This document shows, one piece after another, positions 1-5,449 of a stretch of 5,960 bases of DNA (positions within the stretch are counted from its first letter, which is position 1; each line of letters opens with the position of its first letter). Below the pieces are notes generated by a model. That model had not been told where the DNA came from. It ran no database searches and was given only the letters and a program-made list of their open reading frames with translations. The DNA lies in contig CAJXPP010000142.1 of the NCBI GenBank assembly GCA_913058195.1, positions 1-5,960 of the forward strand. Direction: 5' to 3'. The stretch is from an uncultured Gammaproteobacteria bacterium. GTDB lineage: Bacteria > Pseudomonadota > Gammaproteobacteria > Nitrosococcales > Methylophagaceae. The position numbers and the translations under genes are program-made.

Positions 1-28
1 GGCAGCGTCAGATGTGTATAAGAGACAG
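1..28. other. Nextera (Tn5) sequencing adapter remnant, not genomic
   Basis: Bases 10-28 are exactly the 19-bp Tn5 mosaic end AGATGTGTATAAGAGACAG, and bases 1-9 match the preceding part of the Illumina Nextera read-1 adapter, lacking only its first five bases. This is untrimmed library adapter at a contig end. Genomic sequence therefore starts at base 29, and the first gene is truncated by library fragmentation rather than by biology. Any reading frame extended into these bases is artificial. Confidence 0.97.
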
Positions 29-169
29 AATTGTGGCATTCCATTACCCCCCAATCATGCAACACAAAAGCAGAGAACGTTTATTGTTTGGTTCATTCTC
101 TTAGTTATTTTTTGTTTTTTTATGATGATGTGGCTGCCGCCAGATTGGTCACCTTTTGTGAATACATAA
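29..169 (+). CDS. C-terminus of an unidentified membrane protein (5' partial)
   Basis: An open frame runs from the adapter junction to a TAA at 167-169 and encodes 46 residues. After a polar stretch (about residues 9-16, ATQKQR) comes one strongly hydrophobic segment of about 20 residues (about 17-36, starting TFIVWFILLV), then a short tail, LPPDWSPFVNT. This looks like the last transmembrane helix of an inner-membrane protein. The stop is only 3 nt before the norD ATG, so the two are probably cotranscribed and translationally coupled. Position in a nor cluster suggests a NO-reductase-associated membrane protein, for example a NorE/NorF-like or NorB-related subunit, but the tail does not match any family end I can recall. 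It is not NorQ, which is a soluble AAA+ protein. The assignment as coding rests on hydrophobic composition and coupling. Product identity is unknown. Confidence 0.6.
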   Translation, partial: NCGIPLPPNHATQKQRTFIVWFILLVIFCFFMMMWLPPDWSPFVNT

Positions 170-172
170 GCT

Positions 173-2008
173 ATGTTAGAAGAATTAGTAGGTTCAACAT
201 GGCATCGTTTTATTACCAAACGAGCCGATAGCCACTATCCAGAAGCCATTGTGTATCTAGATGATGTACGTCACACCGCAGGAATTTTTTTTAGAGCTTT
301 AGGTGGTGAAGGTGGCTTGCGGGTTGAAAATGCTACCGATTCAGATGTTTATGCGAAGCGTTCTTTATTACAAAGGATTGCTGGGACAGGCGATAAAACA
401 CAGTATGCATGGAGAGATGAGGAAACACTGAGATTACCAGAAAGTATTGCCTTATTTCCTACTAAGCAACTTAATGTTGATCTGTATTTATGGCTAACTG
501 CTTTATCGGTTGTAGTTGTTGAGAAGGGTGACTGGATTACTAAAAACCAGCAACGAACAGCAGGAACCTTGAAAATATGGCCTGGTTTAAAAGGACGTTA
601 TCAAAACTTGCTTAAAGCACACCTTCTGCAGCGGCCTAATCCAAATGGTTTATCAGATGGTGAAGCAAATCAAGAGCGTGTAATTTGTTCAGCGTTATTG
701 AATGATAACGCTGAAGTTAGCTTGAATTATGCGAAACGGCCGCCACAGCCCGTTCCACTTTGGTTGCATCCATCTCCACCAGCGATAGAGTTCACAAGTA
801 GTAAACCTGTACAAGATCCTGATATTCCAGAAGCTAATCAAAAACAAAAACAACAGAAGAAACAGCAAAAACGTAAACAAGCTAATCGTACTGATATGCC
901 AGAAGGTAATGATGGTTTAATGAGCTTTCGACTAGAAAGTTTGTGGAGCTGGGGAGAGTACAGCAAGGTTGATCGTACAAGTACCGAAGATGATGACGAT
1001 GATGCCATGCAAACAGCGGAAGATATGGACAATATTACCGTGGCACAAGATAGTGAAACTACATCGAGTAAGATTAAGCTCGATCTGGATTTACCCGCTA
1101 GCCAGTATGACGATATCGTGTTGGGAGAGGGTATTCCGATTGATGAATGGGATTACAAAAAACAGCAATTACAAAAAGATCATTGCCGAATCATTCCGAT
1201 GACTGCCCGTGATACAGAGGCAGTTGAACTACCTGACAAACTTAAAGCACAGGCTCGTAAAATTCGCCGTCAATTTGAGATTTTAAGGCCTCAGCGACAC
1301 TGGCTTAGTCGGCAAAGTGACGGCTCTGAAATTGATCTGGAAAACTATATAAATTACTTGGCTGATCGTAAGCATGGTCAGGTAAATACCGATACGCCTG
1401 TTTATCGTGATTTGCGAAATCAGAGTCGAGATTTGTCATGTATGGTACTTGCAGATTTATCACTATCAACCGATGCTCATATTAATAATTCTTCCCGTGT
1501 AGTAGATGTTATTAGAGATTCTTTGTATTTATTTTCAGAAGCCCTGAGCGTAACAGGTGACCGATTTGCCTTACATGGCTTCTCTTCACGCAATCGTAGC
1601 CATGTTCGTTTCTACAATATTAAAGGCTTTGATGATAATTACAATAATGAAGTGCGAGGTCATATCAATGCTATCCGGCCCGGTTATTACACTCGCATGG
1701 GTACGGCTATTCGTTACGCTAGCCAACAGCTAGAAAAAGAAGCTAGCAGTCAGAAATTACTATTGATTATCACTGATGGCAAACCTAATGATCTGGATAA
1801 ATATGAAGGTCGTTACGGCATTGAAGATACGCGGCAAGCGATAATTGAAGCTGAGAAAAAAGGTCTTCAACCTTTTTGTGTCACGATTGATGAAAAAGCA
1901 GAAGATTATTTGCCCTATTTATTTGGTAAGAATGCCTATGTATTGATTAAAAATGCAGCAGAATTACCCGCTAAATTACCCCTTCTTTATTTACGATTGA
2001 CGCGTTAA
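173..2008 (+). CDS. norD: NorD, VWA-domain maturation factor of nitric oxide reductase
   Basis: This 611-residue protein is of normal length for NorD. NorD acts with the MoxR-type AAA+ ATPase NorQ in the cytoplasm to activate cytochrome c-dependent NO reductase (NorCB), probably by enabling insertion of the non-haem iron FeB. The N-terminal part begins MLEELVGSTWHRF and continues as the helical NorD domain to about residue 200. A low-complexity linker follows, with a Gln/Lys run at 223-236 and an acidic run of five Asp at 273-277. The C-terminal third is a von Willebrand A domain with a complete MIDAS metal site: DLSLS at 428-432, Thr511 in RMGTA, and Asp535 in ITDGKPND. The start at 173 keeps the family N-terminus. 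Its Shine-Dalgarno is weak, consistent with coupling to the gene ending 3 nt upstream. norQ and norCB are not in the window and probably lie upstream. No strong terminator follows. Confidence 0.93.
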   Translation: MLEELVGSTWHRFITKRADSHYPEAIVYLDDVRHTAGIFFRALGGEGGLRVENATDSDVYAKRSLLQRIAGTGDKTQYAWRDEETLRLPESIALFPTKQLNVDLYLWLTALSVVVVEKGDWITKNQQRTAGTLKIWPGLKGRYQNLLKAHLLQRPNPNGLSDGEANQERVICSALLNDNAEVSLNYAKRPPQPVPLWLHPSPPAIEFTSSKPVQDPDIPEANQKQKQQKKQQKRKQANRTDMPEGNDGLMSFRLESLWSWGEYSKVDRTSTEDDDDDAMQTAEDMDNITVAQDSETTSSKIKLDLDLPASQYDDIVLGEGIPIDEWDYKKQQLQKDHCRIIPMTARDTEAVELPDKLKAQARKIRRQFEILRPQRHWLSRQSDGSEIDLENYINYLADRKHGQVNTDTPVYRDLRNQSRDLSCMVLADLSLSTDAHINNSSRVVDVIRDSLYLFSEALSVTGDRFALHGFSSRNRSHVRFYNIKGFDDNYNNEVRGHINAIRPGYYTRMGTAIRYASQQLEKEASSQKLLLIITDGKPNDLDKYEGRYGIEDTRQAIIEAEKKGLQPFCVTIDEKAEDYLPYLFGKNAYVLIKNAAELPAKLPLLYLRLTR

Positions 2009-2049
2009 AAAAATAACTTTAATACCTAAGTGACGGATATGACAGTTTT

Positions 2050-2073
2050 TTAATTTTCTCTGCGCAAAATTAA
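2050..2073. repeat. AT-rich 8-bp inverted repeat downstream of norD
   Basis: TTAATTTT at 2050-2057 and AAAATTAA at 2066-2073 are perfect inverted complements, separated by the 8-nt loop CTCTGCGC. It lies about 40 bp after the norD stop. The stem is almost all A-T and has no trailing T run, so as an intrinsic terminator it would be weak at best. It could also be a regulator site or chance in AT-rich DNA. Confidence 0.35.
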
Positions 2074-2092
2074 GGTAAGCAGGAGAATACTA

Positions 2093-2112
2093 GATATATA
2101 TTTTTCTATATC
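2093..2112. repeat. Short AT-rich inverted repeat in the norD-nirK spacer
   Basis: GATATA at 2093-2098 and TATATC at 2107-2112 are perfect inverted complements around an 8-nt loop (TATTTTTC). The stem is short and AT-rich. It is recorded because it is the second such structure in the spacer, but chance is a reasonable explanation and no function is assigned. Confidence 0.25.
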
Positions 2113-2196
2113 CATTCGTCTATAAATACCAAAGAACGTGCTTTTAGTTCATCTAACACAGTAATCAGCAATAAATGTGGTTGTACGTAGTTCTAC

Positions 2197-2210
2197 TTGA
2201 TCTAAGTCAA
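2197..2210. promoter_or_regulatory. Dnr/FNR-type binding site upstream of nirK
   Basis: TTGAT-CTAA-GTCAA matches the FNR consensus TTGAT-N4-ATCAA at 9 of 10 defined positions and also fits the Dnr/NNR variant (TTGAC-N4-GTCAA) common before denitrification genes. The flanking C and G extend the dyad to 16 bp. Its centre is 88 bp upstream of the nirK ATG. Regulators of this CRP/FNR family switch on nitrite and NO reduction genes under low oxygen (FNR) or in response to NO (Dnr, NNR). The site predicts that nirK, and probably the genes after it, are induced under denitrifying conditions. The sequence alone cannot say which family member binds. Confidence 0.82.
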
Positions 2211-2232
2211 GGATGACCCTAATTATAAAGTG

Positions 2233-2238
2233 GACAAT
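2233..2238 (+). promoter_or_regulatory. Candidate -10 element of the nirK promoter
   Basis: GACAAT matches TATAAT at 4 of 6 positions. It is placed where a class II FNR-dependent promoter would have its -10 box: with the Dnr/FNR box centred at -41.5, transcription would begin near 2245 and the -10 would fall at 2233-2238. This predicts a 5' leader of about 47 nt. No good -35 hexamer is expected at this promoter class. The hexamer itself is weak, so the call rests mainly on spacing. Confidence 0.45.
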
Positions 2239-2277
2239 TTGATTGGGCATTGTTTACAAACGTATTAATAAAACTTT

Positions 2278-2283
2278 GGAGAG
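2278..2283 (+). promoter_or_regulatory. Ribosome binding site of nirK
   Basis: GGAGAG ends 8 nt before the ATG at 2292. It is the clearest Shine-Dalgarno in the window and fixes the nirK start, agreeing with the signal peptide that follows. The other genes here have poorer sites or depend on overlap, which would give NirK the highest translation in the cluster. Confidence 0.8.
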
Positions 2284-2291
2284 ATTGATAA

Positions 2292-3413
2292 ATGAATAAT
2301 TTTAAAAAATTAGGCTTAAGTATCGCGATTGCAACATCCCTTATGGCATTTTCGACCTCATCGTTTTCTGGTGAAGCATTGGATGTTGGTAAGGTAGGTG
2401 TTGTCTCTCAGGTAGAAGGCCTTGAACGAGTAACGCAAGAATTAGTCGCACCACCATTTTTGCCTGTTCACGATCAGGTAGCAAAAGGTAAACCACAAAT
2501 TATTGCTATGACAATGGAAATTGTAGAAAAAGAGATGGAAATTGCTCCGAATGTATTTGTGCAAGCAATGACATTTGAAGGTACAAACCCAGGACCAATG
2601 ATTATTGCTCATGTCGATGATTATGTAGAATTAACACTGAAAAATCCTAAAACAAACACAATGGTGCACAATATTGATTTTCATGCATCAACTGGTGCAT
2701 TAGGTGGCGGTGGTTTGACCAATGTTGCACCGGGTGAACAGGTTGTACTTCGCTTTAAAGCCACAAAAGCAGGTGTATTTGTTTATCATTGTGCTCCTGG
2801 TGGCGTGATGATTCCATACCATGTTGTTTCTGGCATGAATGGTGCGATTATGATTTTACCGCGTGATGGATTGAAAGATGAAAAAGGCAATTCTGTCACC
2901 TACGATAAAGCCTATTACATCGGAGAGCAAGATTGGTATATACCACAAGACAAAGAAGGTAATTTCAAACGTTATGATGCACCCGTTATGGCGATGGGAG
3001 ACACCATGGAGGTAATGAAAACATTGACGCCAACACATCTAACCTTTAATGGAAAAGTAGGTGCGTTGACTGGTGAAAATGCAATGACAGCTAAAGTTGG
3101 TGAAACTGTTTTATTCCTTCATTCGCAAGCTAACCGTGATACTCGCATTCATCTTATTGGTGGCCATGGCGACCTTGTTTGGACTGGTGGCTCTTTTAAT
3201 GATGTTCCAACAACTAATCGTGAAACATGGGCTATCGCCGGTGGTGAAGCTGGTGCAGCTACATATACCTTCAAGCAACCAGGTCTTTATGCTTATGTTA
3301 ACCATAACTTAATTGAAGCTATTTTATTTGGTGCTGCAGCACATGTAACGGTAGAAGGTGAATGGAATAATGACTTAATGGAGCAGGTTCAAAAGCCTAG
3401 TCCAATACAATAA
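2292..3413 (+). CDS. nirK: NirK, copper-containing nitrite reductase (NO-forming)
   Basis: NirK reduces nitrite to nitric oxide in the periplasm, as a trimer fed by a cytochrome c or cupredoxin. The 373-residue precursor has a Sec-type signal peptide (about residues 1-27) and two cupredoxin domains (about 70-190 and 200-355). Type 1 copper ligands are His126, Cys167, His177 and Met182. Type 2 ligands are His131 and His166, plus His338 in VNHNLIEA for the neighbouring subunit's site. The catalytic pair is Asp129 (HNIDFH) and His287 (HLIGGHGD), with the shielding Ile at 289. All are present, so the enzyme should be active. The loop between Cys167 and His177 reads APGGVMIPY: it is one residue longer than in the Alcaligenes enzymes and carries Tyr176 where those have Trp. 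A Dnr/FNR box and good ribosome site lie upstream; copper-chaperone genes lie downstream. Confidence 0.97.
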   Translation: MNNFKKLGLSIAIATSLMAFSTSSFSGEALDVGKVGVVSQVEGLERVTQELVAPPFLPVHDQVAKGKPQIIAMTMEIVEKEMEIAPNVFVQAMTFEGTNPGPMIIAHVDDYVELTLKNPKTNTMVHNIDFHASTGALGGGGLTNVAPGEQVVLRFKATKAGVFVYHCAPGGVMIPYHVVSGMNGAIMILPRDGLKDEKGNSVTYDKAYYIGEQDWYIPQDKEGNFKRYDAPVMAMGDTMEVMKTLTPTHLTFNGKVGALTGENAMTAKVGETVLFLHSQANRDTRIHLIGGHGDLVWTGGSFNDVPTTNRETWAIAGGEAGAATYTFKQPGLYAYVNHNLIEAILFGAAAHVTVEGEWNNDLMEQVQKPSPIQ

Positions 3414-3462
3414 AGTTATTATCCATTAATTAGAATAGATATAAACTTTAGAAACAATATTA

Positions 3463-4341
3463 ATGAAATCACTATTCTTAATGATGCTATTTTGTGCAGG
3501 AGCAGTATGTGCAGCTCCTGCACAAGAAGTAGATCGTATTGAGTATGCTTCTTCACTGAACTCAATGGTGTCAGTGATAATGAATTGGTATGGCAGTTTA
3601 ATTCAATCAAATGAATTAATTTCCTTAAGCACAGAAGAATCAAAATGGCACAACTACCGCTCTCAATACCCTAAGGCCATTACTAATATTGAAATTGAAA
3701 GTACAGATCTAGTTAAATTAAATGAAAACAATGATTACCAGTTTGAGATACAAACAATAATATTTAATACAAACAGTAATGGAGTACAACAAGGTCAGAA
3801 GTTTAGCGAACGCTTCGTATTTAATGTGCCTTTTCTAGATACACCCACTATTAAGACAGTTAATAGAGAACAGCTTGAAATAATTATTTCAGAATCAAAC
3901 AAGAATTCCAATAGCACCTACTTTAAAGCCCGTCAATTTAGCTATGCTTGGTTAGCATACCTTGATGGAGTCACAACAATAGTTGACTTTATTAACGATA
4001 ATAACTGGCTAGAAAAAGCACCTTATTCGTTAAAAATAGGCAGTTTAGAAGTAACAGACTCAATTGCATCAGCATTGCTTAAACGTAATCAGTATTTAGC
4101 TAAAGGTGGACATTTATTGCGTTCCATTGATGTTCAAAAAAATACAGGGCTGGAAGATAATCTTACGCTAAACCTTATTATTGAATGGCAGGGTGAAAAT
4201 GCTAGTGGCAAAGCTGTTATAGCCAAAATTCACCAAGAAATTGATATAAAAATACTGAAAAATAACTCTTGGGAAGTGATTTCTATTAAAGAAGAACATC
4301 TCCTTCCTGATCTTAAACCTTGGCAGGGATTGTTATGTTAA
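3463..4341 (+). CDS. Exported protein of unknown function between nirK and sco
   Basis: I do not recognise this 292-residue protein. Residues 1-17 (MKSLFLMMLFCAGAVCA) form a Sec signal peptide with likely cleavage before APAQE. No lipobox precedes either Cys, so a periplasmic rather than lipoprotein fate is inferred. There is no further membrane helix and no CxxC or His/Met-rich metal motif. Residues about 61-121 and 208-265 share a layout: a Tyr-containing helix end, an I-x-I/V strand, an Asn-rich turn, an aliphatic strand, a Gly turn and a final strand. This suggests two related halves, perhaps NTF2-like alpha+beta domains. The start at 3463 is chosen because it begins the signal peptide; its Shine-Dalgarno is weak. 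It starts 49 nt after nirK with no terminator between, and its end overlaps sco by 7 bp, which points to one transcript and a role linked to NirK or periplasmic copper. Confidence 0.82.
   Translation: MKSLFLMMLFCAGAVCAAPAQEVDRIEYASSLNSMVSVIMNWYGSLIQSNELISLSTEESKWHNYRSQYPKAITNIEIESTDLVKLNENNDYQFEIQTIIFNTNSNGVQQGQKFSERFVFNVPFLDTPTIKTVNREQLEIIISESNKNSNSTYFKARQFSYAWLAYLDGVTTIVDFINDNNWLEKAPYSLKIGSLEVTDSIASALLKRNQYLAKGGHLLRSIDVQKNTGLEDNLTLNLIIEWQGENASGKAVIAKIHQEIDIKILKNNSWEVISIKEEHLLPDLKPWQGLLC
4325..4329 (+). promoter_or_regulatory. Ribosome binding site deciding the sco start
   Basis: AGGGA lies 5 nt before the ATG at 4335, inside the end of the preceding gene. An in-frame TTG at 4320 would give a protein five residues longer, but that would place this site inside the coding region and add nothing to the signal peptide. 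The ATG at 4335 is therefore preferred. Confidence 0.7.
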
Positions 4342-4976
4342 AACCAATGCTATTAGGCATCTTCATCTTCTTAAATACATTAAATATTGCGAGTGCATTC
4401 GATGAGTCTTTACCAATTTTAAGTGGTGTAGGTGGCGAGTTCACGGCTGTTGATGCAGATGGCAATACTATTGAGTCAACTAATTTTAAAGGCTCAGTCA
4501 TTATTTTAGCTTTTGGCTACACTAACTGTGCGGATGTATGTCCATTTACCCTAGGTTATTTAAAACGCTTGTATGCTGGACTCTCTTCAGATGAGCAAAA
4601 AAAAACCCGTATTGTGTTCGTAACAATAGATCCAAAATACGATAACCCTGATCATCTGAAAAAATTCATCGGTCATTATAATAAAGACTTTATTGGACTT
4701 TCTGGATCACAAGAACAAATAGATTATATTGTGTCACTCTACCATGCCGAATATAACAGTCTCGCGACCTTAGGTGTTCCGACACAAAATATCCGTCGCG
4801 TTAATCCTAAACTATTTGCTGACAGTCAAGAAGCTAAAGACGATAAAGCTACACTTTTCAGCCACACGATTACTTTATACCTGCTAGACAAGCAGGGCAA
4901 TACACGTAGCCTTGAATATACAGGTACTCCCGTTGAACAATTTGTAGGGAAAATAAGAGCACTTATACATGAATAA
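4335..4976 (+). CDS. Sco/SenC-family periplasmic copper chaperone
   Basis: Sco proteins have a thioredoxin fold and bind one copper ion, or act as thiol reductants, in assembling copper sites, classically CuA of cytochrome c oxidase. From ATG 4335 the product has 213 residues: a signal peptide (1-21, ending IASA), then the Sco domain. The copper-binding CxxxC is Cys65 and Cys69 in NCADVCP, and the third ligand is His177 in FSHTITLYLLD. The conserved TIDP is at 97-100. All three ligands are present, so copper binding is expected. It overlaps the upstream gene by 7 bp and the downstream PCuAC gene by 8 bp, so the three are almost certainly coupled. Being downstream of nirK with no oxidase gene nearby, it may serve NirK. 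A role for cytochrome oxidase remains possible. The family is clear; the specific target is inferred. Confidence 0.93.
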   Translation: MLKPMLLGIFIFLNTLNIASAFDESLPILSGVGGEFTAVDADGNTIESTNFKGSVIILAFGYTNCADVCPFTLGYLKRLYAGLSSDEQKKTRIVFVTIDPKYDNPDHLKKFIGHYNKDFIGLSGSQEQIDYIVSLYHAEYNSLATLGVPTQNIRRVNPKLFADSQEAKDDKATLFSHTITLYLLDKQGNTRSLEYTGTPVEQFVGKIRALIHE

Positions 4977-5418
4977 ATCATGGTTAATTAAATTACTAAT
5001 TCTATCAGCTTTAGTTGCAGTTCAAGTCTTACCTACTCTCAAAGCCCAACCTGAAATAAAGTTAGACAAGTTTTGGGTGGTTTTGGCACCTGCTGTCGCT
5101 AGAAGCACTGCGGGATATGGCGTAATAAAAAATGAAGGCAATCAGGAAGATACACTCATTGGAATACAGAGTAATAGTGCGACTATTATGTTGCATAAAA
5201 CAGAAATAAAGTCAGGAATGGCTCGCATGATCCATAGCCCTCATATGACAATCAAGTCTCATTCAGAACTGGTTTTAGAACCAATGTCTTTCCACCTTAT
5301 GCTTACGGATTTAGATATGACGACATTATTTGAGGGAGCAGAAATAATACTACAATTTAAATTTGAAAAGTCGGGCGATATTGATATTGCAGTTCCTGTT
5401 CGTGAAATATTGTATTAA
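4969..5418 (+). CDS. PCuAC-family periplasmic copper chaperone
   Basis: PCuAC proteins carry Cu(I) in the periplasm and pass it to Sco or directly to CuA. This 149-residue precursor has a signal peptide (1-26, likely cleaved after LKA). The mature cupredoxin-like domain carries the family motif H-x10-M-x21-H-x-M exactly: His76, Met87, His109 and Met111. Extra Met and His residues around it (Met74, Met84, His89, His92, Met93, Met106) are typical of copper carriers. The ATG at 4969 lies within the last codons of sco (8-bp overlap), with a TAAGAG stretch upstream as a modest ribosome site. The Sco plus PCuAC pairing is a known functional module; here it sits behind nirK. Only 31 bp separate it from the porin gene, without a terminator. 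Confidence 0.93.
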   Translation: MNKSWLIKLLILSALVAVQVLPTLKAQPEIKLDKFWVVLAPAVARSTAGYGVIKNEGNQEDTLIGIQSNSATIMLHKTEIKSGMARMIHSPHMTIKSHSELVLEPMSFHLMLTDLDMTTLFEGAEIILQFKFEKSGDIDIAVPVREILY

Positions 5419-5449
5419 CCATTAAGTAAATAAAATCAGGTATCTAGAT

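Noticed and set aside
1..28. Tn5 transposon end as a real mobile element
   Set aside because: The mosaic end is an engineered sequence and is preceded by the Illumina adapter bases, so it reflects library preparation and not a genomic insertion.
31..231. 66-residue open frame on + strand spanning the first gene junction
   Set aside because: It begins three bases past the adapter, overlaps norD by about 60 bp in another frame and has no ribosome site. The frame starting at 29 and ending at 169 gives a far more protein-like membrane segment.
695..1032. Two minus-strand open frames inside norD
   Set aside because: They are rich in Phe, Leu, Cys and Ser because they are antisense to the Gln/Lys- and Asp-rich linker of norD. 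They overlap each other and have no supporting signals.
2009..2112. Rho-independent terminator after norD
   Set aside because: The two inverted repeats here have AT-only or AT-rich stems and no T run after the second arm, so they are listed as repeats, not terminators.
2187..2196. GTAG-TT-CTAC inverted repeat abutting the Dnr/FNR box
   Set aside because: Arms of only four bases are expected by chance, and no known regulator motif matches; not listed as a separate site.
2856..3312. Open frames on both strands inside nirK
   Set aside because: NirK is intact with all catalytic residues in its own frame; these are shadows with no ribosome site or family resemblance.
3463..3510. Lipoprotein signal in the 292-aa protein
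   Set aside because: Cys11 and Cys16 lie in the hydrophobic segment, but the residues before them (MLF-C and GAV-C) do not fit the lipobox pattern with Leu at -3.
3419..3643. Minus-strand open frame opposite the start of the 292-aa protein
   Set aside because: It is antisense to a gene with a convincing signal peptide and has no recognisable product. The Leu/Ile-rich composition follows from the AT-rich antisense strand.
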